This document shows, in pieces, positions 1-8,165 of a DNA stretch of 64,000 bases. The stretch covers positions 59,736 to 123,735 of the forward strand of contig NZ_FMYY01000019.1 in NCBI RefSeq assembly GCF_900101595.1, read 5' to 3'. Each line of letters begins with the position of its first letter. Position 1 is the stretch's first letter. Position numbers and translations under genes: made by a program. The notes under the pieces are model-generated. The model ran no database searches, had not been told where the DNA came from, and saw only the letters and a list, made by a program, of their open reading frames with translations. The DNA is from Paenibacillus sp. cl123. Its GTDB lineage: Bacteria > Bacillota > Bacilli > Paenibacillales > NBRC-103111.

Positions 1-84
1 TGCAGCCGATACCGGTCCCCAAAATGCAGGGATATAACCCAGACACAGCAGCAGAACTAACCACATACTTACTAGCCTTTTCAT
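1..84 (-). CDS. Secreted or lipid-free exported protein, N-terminus only (cut by window edge)
   Basis: A minus-strand frame opens at an ATG at 84 and stays open to base 1. It begins MKRLVSMWLVLLLC and continues through a hydrophobic core to ...PVSAA. This is a textbook signal peptide: basic n-region (KR), Leu-rich h-region and a small-residue cleavage site. A strong AGGAAGG ribosome site lies at 94-100, about nine bases upstream. Only 28 codons are visible, so the mature protein is unknown. It is a different transcription unit from the dehydrogenase to its right, whose terminator sits in between. Confidence 0.6.
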   Translation of the reverse strand, partial: MKRLVSMWLVLLLCLGYIPAFWGPVSAA

Positions 85-286
85 CCATTCACACCTTCCT
101 AAAATGATTTTATGGATAAAGCGGTACAACCGGATGAAAGAATTTTTCGAACGTGGTCTTGGAAGTCATATCCGGCAGAAACCGCTTACACCAATACTCG
201 CTATTGCTCCGTCCACTTGTGCTCATTATAGAGTTACACCCAATCCGAAACTAGCAGACGGTTTCAAGAAATGGTGGTCCAAATAA

Positions 287-323
287 AGAAAAAAGAAAAA
301 AGCCCCACCCGGAGATGGAGCTT
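287..323 (-). terminator. Rho-independent terminator after the MDR dehydrogenase
   Basis: Read on the minus strand, an 8-bp stem (AAGCTCCA / TGGGGCTT, 316-323 with 300-307) with an 8-base loop is followed by a long T-rich run. It starts ten bases past the stop of the dehydrogenase gene. Confidence 0.75.
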
Positions 324-332
324 GCCGCCGTA

Positions 333-1331
333 TTACGATAGAGTCTTCCAATCAAACATCACACCCATAGCCGAGCTGCGGTTCTGCATCAAGGCTTCAT
401 AGACCTGTGCGGCGTCCAACGGAGAATGCCGGTGGCTGATTAAGGAACCTACATCCATGCGCCCTTGAATGACGTAAGTGAAAAACAACTCGGACATAGC
501 CGGGTGATCCCATTCCTTGTAGCTCATCAGCGAATGAATGCCCTGTATAGCAACGGAACCGGACACGACATTAGGTCCCAGCACCTGCTTGGAAGGCGTC
601 GACGTATCGCCCAATAAAATAACGCGTCCTAACGGCCTCACCAGCTGCGTAGCCTGAGCCAGCACGGCCGGATGACCCGTGATATCGAAGACGACGTCCA
701 GCATTTTGCCGCCGGTCCTTTCCTTGATCACGTCCATCGCCGTAACCGCGTCCATCGCCAACCGGATCATGCCCGGCTTCTCCGGAACCAGCTCCAGCCG
801 GCCGGCGGAAGGATCGATCGCGAAAATTTCTTTGGCCCCGGAGAGCGATACATATCGCGCTACAAGCTGCCCGAGCTGTCCGAGCCCGATAATTCCGACT
901 GACTCGCCGAGGCTCAATTCTGCTCTTCTCACGCCCAACTGCGTCGTCTTGGCCAAACTAAGCCACGTTCCTTGCTCGGCGCTGATCTCTGCCGGAAGCA
1001 CATACGCATGCTTCGCGTCGACTTTAAAAAATTGGGTATGCGGATGTGCTGCAAAGACCCGGTCCCCTTTTCGGATACCCTTGACACGCGCTCCGACCTC
1101 CAGCACTTCCGCTGCCATCGAATACCCCGGCTGGAAAGGATACTTCACCCACTCCGCCCAATTGGTACCGGGATCAAATACACCTCTCAGGCATTGCAGC
1201 TCCGTGCCCGTACTAATCAGCGAGCAAATAGCCGCGCATAATATCTCGGTTTCTCCAAGCGCCGGATCGAACGTTTCCTTCTGCACCTCTACCTTCTCTT
1301 TGTCCGTAAATACGATACGCCATGTGTCCAT
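333..1331 (-). CDS. Zinc-less MDR-superfamily alcohol/sorbitol dehydrogenase-like oxidoreductase
   Basis: A 332-residue medium-chain dehydrogenase/reductase fold protein. The N-terminal GroES-like catalytic domain covers roughly residues 1-140. A Rossmann domain follows with the nucleotide motif GIIGLGQLGQ near residue 150 and a conserved Asp (AIDPSAGR) that suggests NAD(H). The four-cysteine structural zinc loop of classical family members is absent, as in the 'threonine dehydrogenase and related' bi-domain subgroup, so zinc dependence is doubtful. The open frame extends six bases upstream to a GTG at 1337, but AGGAGG at 1341-1346 sits nine bases from the ATG at 1331, which I prefer. It follows an AraC regulator on the same strand and is probably controlled by it. 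Substrate unknown, likely a polyol or sugar. Confidence 0.85.
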   Translation of the reverse strand: MDTWRIVFTDKEKVEVQKETFDPALGETEILCAAICSLISTGTELQCLRGVFDPGTNWAEWVKYPFQPGYSMAAEVLEVGARVKGIRKGDRVFAAHPHTQFFKVDAKHAYVLPAEISAEQGTWLSLAKTTQLGVRRAELSLGESVGIIGLGQLGQLVARYVSLSGAKEIFAIDPSAGRLELVPEKPGMIRLAMDAVTAMDVIKERTGGKMLDVVFDITGHPAVLAQATQLVRPLGRVILLGDTSTPSKQVLGPNVVSGSVAIQGIHSLMSYKEWDHPAMSELFFTYVIQGRMDVGSLISHRHSPLDAAQVYEALMQNRSSAMGVMFDWKTLS

Positions 1332-1428
1332 GTTCACTTACCTCCTGGCAGGGATATGTAACCCTTGCCCCAAGTGTAACGGTAACCCATGCCGGACAAC
1401 AGAGCAGAAGTTTGTCGATGTTTAACAC

Positions 1429-2265
1429 TTATACAGGCGGTCTTTTAAACAGCCCTTTGTATTGCCCGGGTGAGATTCCCGTATATTTTTTGAACTGCCT
1501 GGCGAAGGTTTGAACATCGTTAAAGCCGAGGTAACCGCTGATTTCCATAATGTTCATCTCCTGCATTTCCAGGAGCGACTTGGCTTTGGCGATCTTGATT
1601 TCCCGGTGCAGAAGAATCGGGGGCTTGCCGAACAGCTCCTTGAAATGATTGCTGACATAAGTCGGGCTCATATGCAAATCCGCGGCCAACTCCTGCAACG
1701 AGAAGGTCGCCTCGGGCTGGCTGACAATCTTCAGCAATACCGATAAAAAGCTGCTCGGCGGCTGTCCCGCACCTATGGCCCCTTCGTTCCCGAACGCATT
1801 GTCCAGCAGCACATACAGCAGCTCCAGCGACTTGGCCTTCTGCAGGATAACATTCGGAATATAGCCGCCCCTTGTTGTGGAAAGCATAAATTCATCGAAC
1901 ACGGCTTCGAATTTTTTGTAGTTTTTTAGCGGATAAATGTAAGGAATGTGGAAAAACGGCAGCACATCGATCACACCATGAATCTTGTATGTAAAATGCC
2001 ACCAGAGAAACTCCGTCTCTTCATCGGTGTCCATATACTGGTCATGCTCCAGGCCAATCGGGATAAAAATAACCGTCCCCGGACGAATCGGGTAAATCCG
2101 GTCCTGCACTCTAAGCTTGGCTGTCCCCTTGCGCACATAAGTCATCATGTAGTATTCCTGAAAGGTGCGGTTCCTGTAGTTCATAGCATGCAGCCGGTGA
2201 ACATCGAATTTCAAAAGCTTCAGCTCCGCCATCCCCAGCAAGGCCGAGACAATCTCTTCGTTCAT
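1429..2265 (-). CDS. AraC-family transcriptional regulator with cupin-type sensor domain
   Basis: A 278-residue regulator. The N-terminal half (about 20-120) has the beta-rich AraC ligand-binding/cupin pattern (PIRPGTVIFIPIGLEH). The C-terminal 100 residues carry two helix-turn-helix motifs: LQELAADLHMSPTYVSNHFKE and the signature ISGYLGFNDVQTFARQFKKY, ending in GISPGQYK. An ATG at 2271 overlaps the ribosome site; AGGTGG at 2272-2277 places the ATG at 2265 at normal spacing, so 2265 is chosen. It lies 97 bases upstream of the MDR dehydrogenase on the same strand and likely activates it in response to a sugar. Confidence 0.9.
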   Translation of the reverse strand: MNEEIVSALLGMAELKLLKFDVHRLHAMNYRNRTFQEYYMMTYVRKGTAKLRVQDRIYPIRPGTVIFIPIGLEHDQYMDTDEETEFLWWHFTYKIHGVIDVLPFFHIPYIYPLKNYKKFEAVFDEFMLSTTRGGYIPNVILQKAKSLELLYVLLDNAFGNEGAIGAGQPPSSFLSVLLKIVSQPEATFSLQELAADLHMSPTYVSNHFKELFGKPPILLHREIKIAKAKSLLEMQEMNIMEISGYLGFNDVQTFARQFKKYTGISPGQYKGLFKRPPV

Positions 2266-2374
2266 GGGCATCCACCTTTTGTGGTTTACTTGAATAGCGG
2301 TCTTGGTTATGTGAAGCCTTTCTGTAAAGAGTATAGGTGTTCTGACGGCTTCATATCAATGGGGAAAATAAACC

Positions 2375-2400
2375 GAACCTTTTTCCGCTAGAGAGACAAT
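2375..2400 (+). promoter_or_regulatory. Candidate ECF-sigma promoter upstream of the sigma/anti-sigma pair
   Basis: GAACCTTTT at 2375-2383 resembles the AAC-containing -35 box of ECF sigma factors. It is followed after a short spacer by GACAAT at 2395-2400, about 40 bases before the sigma gene. Autoregulation is usual in this family, but the -10 box here is not a clear match. Confidence 0.3.
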
Positions 2401-2436
2401 ATAGAGTGTAAGTGCTTACTCAGGAGGGCCCTCTGA

Positions 2437-3012
2437 ATGAAAAGTGACTATATGTACCAGCTGCTAGAAAAAATGAAAGATGGTGATCAACAAGCATTTC
2501 ACACGATATATGATGCCACTTATCAGAACATCTACAAGACAGTCTCCTTTCTGGTGGATCATCAGCAGGATCGGGAGGATGTCATGAATGAGATCTATAT
2601 GCAAATGTGGACCTCACTCGCTAACTACGATACGAACCGCCCTTTCCACTTCTGGCTACACGGCTTGGTAATCCGTCAAGTGCAGAGGTTTCGGGTCAAA
2701 AGCTGGCGGAGATTCCGAATTTTCGAACGCATCCGTGCCTTCTCTAGGGAGGAGGCTCATTGGGATCAACCTACGGTGTTGAAGGATGAGACAAACCAAA
2801 TGATATCGCAGGCAATCCAAAAACTGACCGACAAACAGAGGACAGTCATTATCTTCCGCTTTTTTCACGACTATACCCTGGAGGAAATTGCGACGTTACT
2901 CGATATTCCTCTGGGTACAGTCAAGTCCAGATATCATGCGGCTCTTCAGTCGCTTCGAAAAAAATCATGGAATCTCCCCTCGGAAAGGATGGAAGAGCTC
3001 AATGACTATTGA
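2437..3012 (+). CDS. ECF-type RNA polymerase sigma factor
   Basis: A 191-residue sigma-70 family protein of ECF size. Region 2 is seen at residues 15-80 (AFHTIYDATYQNIYKTVSFL ... REDVMNEIYMQMW). Region 4 is at about 125-180, with TDKQRTVIIFRFFHDYTLEEI and the helix-turn-helix IPLGTVKSRYHAALQSLRKK. The ribosome site AGGAGG lies within a GC palindrome just before the ATG. The next gene begins inside its last codons (11-base overlap), which points to translational coupling with the anti-sigma factor. Which stress it serves is not evident; it is clearly distinct from the sigW further on. Confidence 0.88.
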   Translation: MKSDYMYQLLEKMKDGDQQAFHTIYDATYQNIYKTVSFLVDHQQDREDVMNEIYMQMWTSLANYDTNRPFHFWLHGLVIRQVQRFRVKSWRRFRIFERIRAFSREEAHWDQPTVLKDETNQMISQAIQKLTDKQRTVIIFRFFHDYTLEEIATLLDIPLGTVKSRYHAALQSLRKKSWNLPSERMEELNDY

Positions 3013-4057
3013 ACGCAAAATCCGTGAACAGCTGCACAAAGAAGCAGAATTTATGGAGTGCCCCCCGGCTATATCCAAACGAATAGAACAATCCTATTCT
3101 CAATATTTGCTACGAAAAAGGAGCGAACTAACCATGAAAAAACGATTAATTGGTGGAATAATTGCCGCCGCGATTTTGATTCCAACCGCAGCATTTGCTG
3201 CCCCCCCTCTGATTGAAATGCTTACTAGAACACCAATGACTGCGGAGCAAGTCAAGGTGGATGAGGTTGGCAAAGCAGCACTTGAGAAGCTGTATAATGC
3301 ATTTCCCGAAACAAAATCGTTTGAGATTATCGATGCAAGCAGCGTTCATGGCGTTCAAACAAGCATCATCCTGCAGGAAAAAGGAGGAACCGGCAAAAAG
3401 CTTACCCTTCATACAAACGGTGTTACGGGTGTGATCGAACACGTGAATCAAGAGAATTGGGAGCCCAAGGAGAAGCCGCTCACTGCTTTAACCGAACAGC
3501 AAATCAAGTCGAAGGCAGATCATCTCATTGCTAAGCTGTATGGCAGCATCGAAGAGTATGAGATTACTATGGAGCCAATGGAAAATCCGGATCATAAAAC
3601 GTTTATGTTGAATTACAGCAAAAAGGGATCAAAAACACCGTTGTACCAGGTATTTGTTCAGGGCAATGCAATCAACGTGTCTCTGGTAGGAGGCGAGACT
3701 GCACCTTCAAACATTAAAGTAGAAGGCTTCTTCTCTACAAATGATAAGCCTGATTATTCCGCCGACGCCTTTTTAAATGATGAAAAGCTGTTTTCTTTGC
3801 TGAAAATTAGCCCAACCGAGTTAAAACAAGAATTGGCAACAGGTAAATCTGTTGTGGAGATTGCAGCGTCTAAAAACGTCTCTAAGCAACAAGTGATTGA
3901 TGTCATTGCAAAAACACAAATTGATTTGCAAATTCAAGGTGAAAATAAGGGCGATGTTCCTAAAAACAATCGTTCAAATGAACAAATGTTAAAAGCTATC
4001 GAACCGAAAGTATTACAAGTAATTGAACGCAAAACTGAAACACCCTCGCAGAAATAA
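3002..4057 (+). CDS. Membrane-anchored anti-sigma factor-like protein
   Basis: A 351-residue protein coupled to the preceding ECF sigma gene. The ATG at 3002 lies inside the sigma gene with AGGATGG upstream. A longer in-frame opening exists but runs through the sigma gene and is rejected. Residues 1-40 are charged and cytosolic, a single membrane helix lies at about 46-64 (LIGGIIAAAILIPTAAFAAP), and the rest is extracytoplasmic, which fits a sigma-sequestering membrane protein. Near residues 260-310 a helical segment (LLKISPTELKQELATGKSV... VSKQQVIDVI) matches the pattern 'LLgls.eELk..L..GkslaeIA...gvs' found in several Firmicute exported proteins. No HxxxCxxC zinc motif is visible. Role is inferred from the overlap and topology. 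Confidence 0.7.
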   Translation: MTIERKIREQLHKEAEFMECPPAISKRIEQSYSQYLLRKRSELTMKKRLIGGIIAAAILIPTAAFAAPPLIEMLTRTPMTAEQVKVDEVGKAALEKLYNAFPETKSFEIIDASSVHGVQTSIILQEKGGTGKKLTLHTNGVTGVIEHVNQENWEPKEKPLTALTEQQIKSKADHLIAKLYGSIEEYEITMEPMENPDHKTFMLNYSKKGSKTPLYQVFVQGNAINVSLVGGETAPSNIKVEGFFSTNDKPDYSADAFLNDEKLFSLLKISPTELKQELATGKSVVEIAASKNVSKQQVIDVIAKTQIDLQIQGENKGDVPKNNRSNEQMLKAIEPKVLQVIERKTETPSQK

Positions 4058-4077
4058 CGGGTCCAGATGCATGAAGC

Positions 4078-4118
4078 ACCGAACAGGAGGGGGGCGGCTA
4101 GCCCCCCTCCTGTTCGGT
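4078..4118. repeat. Perfect 17-bp inverted repeat (strong hairpin)
   Basis: ACCGAACAGGAGGGGGG at 4078-4094 is exactly complementary to 4102-4118, with a 7-base loop. It lies 20 bases past the anti-sigma stop and probably ends that transcript or blocks 3' exonuclease. No T-run follows on either strand, so it is not a classical Rho-independent terminator. Confidence 0.7.
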
Positions 4119-4286
4119 ACTCCTCCCTCGGGACGATACTCCTATTTGGCTCAAGGGCAACAAGCCGGATTCCTTAAAGCAGGGACATCCGCTTCCTTGT
4201 CCTGCAGTTCCTTTCTTTCACGCGCAGTGAATCCGTTACGCCCACCCGAAACAAACCATTTTCTTTTTGATTCCACATAAAAAGGT

Positions 4287-4312
4287 TGCCTTGACGAATA
4301 AATGTCAAGGCA
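4287..4312 (-). terminator. Rho-independent terminator behind the decayed genes
   Basis: Minus strand: a 9-bp perfect stem TGCCTTGAC / GTCAAGGCA (4304-4312 with 4287-4295) with an 8-base loop, followed by ACCTTTTTAT. It sits immediately downstream of the DUF993-like fragment and probably ended the former operon and the surviving dehydrogenase transcript. Confidence 0.65.
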
Positions 4313-4329
4313 GCCTTAAAAGAACGGGA

Positions 4330-4509
4330 TATGGTATGTATAGCTTCCGCAACAGATAGTCCAAGCGACCACAGATACCCTCGATAGGCAAGTGTTTTCT
4401 CCCAATCAATTTGAGCGCCCCACAGCGGCTCTGCATCTGCAAACGGAACGCAGACGACATGCGCTGCAGAATAGGCTATTCTGCTCTTAAACTGTTTATT
4501 TTTCGGCAC
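4330..4509 (-). pseudogene. N-terminal fragment of a DUF993 (dihydrodipicolinate synthase-like) protein
   Basis: The minus-strand frame reads SRIAYSAAHVVCVPFADAEP..., then IDWEKTLAYRGYLWSLGLSV and AEA. From memory this is the hallmark start of DUF993 proteins (SRvAYaaAHVV.dPlad, IDWdaTLaFR.yLWs.G.gVAEAMDTAQRG). Similarity ends at AEA and a terminator hairpin follows almost at once, so perhaps 300 residues of the usual protein are gone. The frame remains open by chance to 4174. DUF993 genes are typically found beside Gfo/Idh/MocA dehydrogenases and TIM-barrel isomerases, which fits the neighbouring locus. Confidence 0.55.
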
Positions 4510-4696
4510 CTCGAACGATGCGGCACTTTCCGGAAACTATGAAAATAAGAAACCGCCCGCAAGGAAACGGAGTGTCCCAGCATACATGCTTCAGAAACAT
4601 TTCCCATTGAACTTTAAACCCGTTGTCGAACAGTTGATTATCCGTTACCTCTTCCCACTGCTCCCGGAAATTGAATGGATTCGGAATATCCGGATT
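4496..4696 (-). pseudogene. C-terminal fragment of a Gfo/Idh/MocA dehydrogenase
   Basis: No start codon, but the minus-strand frame reads NPDIPNPFNFREQWEEVTDN and then FKVQWEMFLKHVCWDTPFP. This is the typical C-terminal region of one Gfo/Idh/MocA subgroup (family usually continues LLEGAKGVQLAELGL.SW.ERRW). The reading frame breaks after TPFPCG, and the two preceding codon stretches are out of frame. It is therefore a truncated, frameshifted remnant. It directly precedes the DUF993-like fragment in the order expected for an intact operon. Confidence 0.5.
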
Positions 4697-4755
4697 CCAA
4701 ACCGGTCTTCATCAGCTCCGACATCACAAACTCACTGAGCTTGCTATACTTATAT

Positions 4756-5739
4756 TCAGGCCATATTAACTACCTTTTCACGTGTAATCCCCCAATGAAG
4801 TTCTTCTCCATTTAAATATCGTAGCAATTCATCCAACATATATTTCCCCATTCGTTGGCATTCCCGATTCATCGCTCCAGCAATATGCGGTGTCAGAATC
4901 ACATTATCTAAATGATATAGTGGCGACCCCTCCACAGGAGGTTCCGGATAAGTCACATCCAACAACGCAAAGATATCTTGCCTTTGTTGTAAGACCTCGA
5001 TCATTTCATGTTCTCGTACAACATGTCCTCTGGCTGTATTGATGAACGTTGCATTATGTTTCATAGAAGCGAAGTGGGAGCCTGTTATTAACCCTTCTGT
5101 TTCTTTCAGATTCGGTGCATGTAGAGATACAACATCTCCTAGTTGGAAAATCTGTTCCAATGAACACAACTCGACTTGAAGTTTACTTGCGTCCTCCTGT
5201 GAGACATAGGGGTCATATGCGATGACCCTGACATCGAAATGTTTAAGAAACTCACATACCATCCTGCCAATCATCCCCAAGGAGATAATTCCGATTGTCG
5301 AACCATAAACGCCATGCGCGTCTCTCTTTCGTAAATGTTTATGATTCCTTTTAACATAGTTAACAAAGGACCAACCCCGTTTTAGCGAAAATAATATCTG
5401 AGAAAGCGTGTATTCAGCTACAGATAAGCCATTCGCAGCATATGCGCTCGATAATGTAATATTTTTCTCCCAGAATGCATCCGTGACAAAGCCCTTGACT
5501 GATCCACTGCCATAGAAAACCGCCTGCAACTTGGGTGCATACTGTAAAAGCTTCTCATCCAAAAGGGGGCAGCCCCACCCTGAAAAAATGACCTCTGCCT
5601 CAGAAAGGATGGAAGGTGTCTGCAGAATCGATTGCTTGGTTTGCGGTTCTGTGTAGAAATCAATGTATTTGCCAATCTCCTCATGTACACTTCCATAAAT
5701 CAAATTGAAGTCATTGAGTATATACAATCCCTTCAACAT
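4756..5739 (-). CDS. D-isomer-specific 2-hydroxyacid dehydrogenase
   Basis: A 327-residue NAD-dependent dehydrogenase that would interconvert a 2-keto acid and a D-2-hydroxy acid. The catalytic triad is visible: Arg in FINTARGH, Glu in DVTYPEPP and His in ILTPHIAG. The dinucleotide motif is IGIISLGMIGR near residue 150 (a variant GxxxxGxxG). The family's usual length is 310-340. The open frame starts at a GTG at 5748, but the G-rich ribosome site at 5749-5753 sits nine bases before the ATG at 5739, which is preferred. It is last in the minus-strand sugar locus and may act on an acid formed by the upstream oxidoreductases. Substrate not identifiable. Confidence 0.88.
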   Translation of the reverse strand: MLKGLYILNDFNLIYGSVHEEIGKYIDFYTEPQTKQSILQTPSILSEAEVIFSGWGCPLLDEKLLQYAPKLQAVFYGSGSVKGFVTDAFWEKNITLSSAYAANGLSVAEYTLSQILFSLKRGWSFVNYVKRNHKHLRKRDAHGVYGSTIGIISLGMIGRMVCEFLKHFDVRVIAYDPYVSQEDASKLQVELCSLEQIFQLGDVVSLHAPNLKETEGLITGSHFASMKHNATFINTARGHVVREHEMIEVLQQRQDIFALLDVTYPEPPVEGSPLYHLDNVILTPHIAGAMNRECQRMGKYMLDELLRYLNGEELHWGITREKVVNMA

Positions 5740-5818
5740 ATTTAACACCCCCTATCCCTATTGCACCCTCGAGTAAATACCAACGAAACCATTCAATATT
5801 TATTAGATGATACTCACG

Positions 5819-7126
5819 TTAAATGTCTTGCTGGCGATAAACGCTAGGTGTTTTGCCCGTGTTTTTTTTGAAAATACGGGTGAAAGTCAATGGGTTAAGG
5901 TAACCCACATGCTTGGAAACTTCTTTAATCGATCCAGGGGTTTTCAGGAGTAACATTTTAGCTGTTTCGATCCGAACGCGTGTGACGTAGCTGATGAAGG
6001 TTTCACCGAACTCTTCTTTGAACAGCCGGCTTAGATAACTTGAATTCAAGCCAAAGTGGTCACTTACATACGTCAAGGAGAAATTTTGATCATTGAAGCG
6101 CTCTTCAATAAAGCCTTTCAAATTCTGAATAAGTACGCGGTTACAGGTACCGTCGCGGATGGTCTTCATCCTTTCAAAGCAATGCATGAGCGTATCATAG
6201 AAACAGACCTCGATTTGAACCAGGGTGTCCTTCTCCTGCAGAATCTCTTGTAGCAAGGGTAACGTATCCCGCTTCCAAATCTCACGGTACTTTTCCAACA
6301 ATTCGCTCATTTCAAGGTGAAGATGATAGATAAAATAAGTAAACATGTTCAAAAGTTCATCTCTGGTAAACAGGTGATGTCTCAGTTCTTCAAAAAGAAC
6401 TCGATACCGTTCGACCCAAACCACATTTCCCATCCGATACGCCTGCCCGATCATATGCATCAGCTGAAGCTGGCGGATCATATCACATTCCTGTCTGGAG
6501 CTAATATCCTCGGTAACAATAAGTCGATTGCTCCCCAACGCAGCTTTGAAATCAAGTGCCGAGCAGGCTATTTTATAAGAAGCAGCCATATCACTCCAAT
6601 CCTTCGCTGTGACTCCGATTCCCACTGTTACGGTAGTTTTCAGTTGGGTCGCAATCCTCTCTCGCAAACGATCGCATAAATGGATCATAGAAATAGGCTG
6701 GTTGGCTTCGAGGGTTTGGGTCAATATGCCTAACCGATGTGGCTCTATCCATTCCGCCCAAACGAGTACCCTATACATGTCGGCTATTTCCAGAATCGCC
6801 CTTTGAGCCTCCAGCTTGAGCAAGCCGCAGTCATCGGAGGTATAGGAACGGAACCATAGCGGATACCCATCGATCTCCACTATCGCCAAATTGGTTGGGA
6901 CAGACTCCTGCATCCTTCCAAGCTGGAGCATCTCCCACTTGCTATGTTTCGCGGTTATTGTTCCTTTCAACAGATCCTTGAACAATGCTTGTTTTCTGAA
7001 GCTAAGATTGGGTTTATTGGGTTTCTCCAACAGGTTAGAGTATGACCCAATTCTTCGAATTGGAATTGTCGGACAACTGCCTAGCAATATGGGCGCTTTC
7101 TTCATCGTTCCACTACGACCCCCCAT
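5819..7126 (-). CDS. Soluble AraC-family regulator lacking the membrane sensor half
   Basis: A 435-residue protein. The last 100 residues are an AraC DNA-binding domain (FSLTYVSDHFGLNSSYLSRLFKEEFG ... VGYLNPLTFTRIFKKNTGKTPS). Residues 40-330 match the cytoplasmic middle region of the large sensor-regulator at 14005-16287 in this same locus (compare FKDLLKGTI... LAIVEIDG with LLRLIRGEI... VGVVEIDQ). The transmembrane and extracellular sensor parts of that architecture are missing. The ATG at 7126 has GAGGAA five bases upstream and lies 20 bases after the permease stop, so it is an intact operon gene rather than an obvious fragment, perhaps responding to an intracellular product. Confidence 0.82.
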   Translation of the reverse strand: MGGRSGTMKKAPILLGSCPTIPIRRIGSYSNLLEKPNKPNLSFRKQALFKDLLKGTITAKHSKWEMLQLGRMQESVPTNLAIVEIDGYPLWFRSYTSDDCGLLKLEAQRAILEIADMYRVLVWAEWIEPHRLGILTQTLEANQPISMIHLCDRLRERIATQLKTTVTVGIGVTAKDWSDMAASYKIACSALDFKAALGSNRLIVTEDISSRQECDMIRQLQLMHMIGQAYRMGNVVWVERYRVLFEELRHHLFTRDELLNMFTYFIYHLHLEMSELLEKYREIWKRDTLPLLQEILQEKDTLVQIEVCFYDTLMHCFERMKTIRDGTCNRVLIQNLKGFIEERFNDQNFSLTYVSDHFGLNSSYLSRLFKEEFGETFISYVTRVRIETAKMLLLKTPGSIKEVSKHVGYLNPLTFTRIFKKNTGKTPSVYRQQDI

Positions 7127-7145
7127 TAATTCCTCAGCCGGATCC

Positions 7146-8036
7146 TTATCCTTTGATGGCTCCTAGCAACATGCCCTTCATGAAATATTTTTGCAAGAAC
7201 GGATACACAACCAAAATCGGAATAATAGCTACGGTTACCGTTGCCATCTTCACCGTTTCCGGCGGCAGGGGCGCCATATCCGACGAACCGTATAGCGCAA
7301 GCTCCTGGGTTACGTTCGGAGATTGGATCATATTCCGCAGCACGACCTGCATCGGGGCAAGTTCTCTGTCCGTTACGTACATAATCCCTTTGAAATATTC
7401 ATTCCAGTGTCCAACCCCATAAAAGAGTCCCAATGTCGCTACAATAGGCATGGATAAGGGCAAGACGATGCTGAACAACGTCCGTACATCTCCACACCCG
7501 TCTACCTTAGCCGCATCTTCTATTTCTTCCGGCAAATTCTCGAAATAAGTTTTGATAATGAGGAGATTGAACGTCGACACAAGTCCTGGGATCAGCAACG
7601 CCCAAACCGTGTTGTAGATCCCAATTCCACGGACTACCAAATAAGTAGGGATGAGCCCTCCGCTGAACAGCATCGTGAATACAATCGCAACCAATATCGG
7701 ATTTCGTCCACCCATACTTTTTTTGGATAACGGATAGGCAAGCAAGATCGTAACGACCAAGTTTAACAACGTACCTACAACGGTGATGAACAACGTTAAT
7801 CTTAGCGCATGGGGCACTCGAACGCTGGAGAAGATTTCCTTATACGCATCAAAGGTGATTTGACTCGGGACAATGATGAAGCCACCGTTTCGAAGCACTT
7901 CCGCATAGGGCGTAATCGACACGATGAAGACATAATAGAGCGGAAATAAAGTAGAAAGGGCAAACAATGTAAGACTAGAATAAATCACAATGTCTACGAA
8001 TCGATCCGTGCTTGATTTATGCTTAACGATCGACAT
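7146..8036 (-). CDS. ABC transporter permease, YtcP/LplC type (carbohydrate uptake)
   Basis: About 296 residues with six predicted membrane helices, starting with IVIYSSLTLFALSTLFPLYY. The inner-membrane EAA loop reads EEIEDAAKVDGCGDVRTLFS followed by IVLPLSMP, the contact site for the ATPase. The C-terminus MKGMLLGAIKG is characteristic of the YtcP/LplC branch. It should pair with the LplB-like permease at 11077-12042 and the lipoprotein at 12139-13755. No ATPase gene is present, as is common because a shared MsmX-type ATPase is used. The ATG at 8036 is chosen; a GTG at 8048 is possible and neither has a strong ribosome site. Three enzyme genes separate it from its partner permease. Confidence 0.9.
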   Translation of the reverse strand: MSIVKHKSSTDRFVDIVIYSSLTLFALSTLFPLYYVFIVSITPYAEVLRNGGFIIVPSQITFDAYKEIFSSVRVPHALRLTLFITVVGTLLNLVVTILLAYPLSKKSMGGRNPILVAIVFTMLFSGGLIPTYLVVRGIGIYNTVWALLIPGLVSTFNLLIIKTYFENLPEEIEDAAKVDGCGDVRTLFSIVLPLSMPIVATLGLFYGVGHWNEYFKGIMYVTDRELAPMQVVLRNMIQSPNVTQELALYGSSDMAPLPPETVKMATVTVAIIPILVVYPFLQKYFMKGMLLGAIKG

Positions 8037-8165
8037 AATTTCACTCACTTTCTGTGATAGGGACGGAGTCCGTCCTCTCCCGAATTCGGCAAGTCCCCGC
8101 CCCTACTTACATGCGTACATGCTAGCTGCCCTCTAGCATTCCAATCCGTTATCTGGTAGTTTTAC

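Noticed and set aside
104..286. 60-codon plus-strand ORF
   Set aside because: No ribosome site, no recognisable similarity, and it lies between the start of the edge gene and the dehydrogenase terminator.
4174..4329. Extension of the DUF993-like frame to its stop
   Set aside because: It reads through a terminator hairpin and shows no similarity to DUF993; only the first part is treated as remnant.
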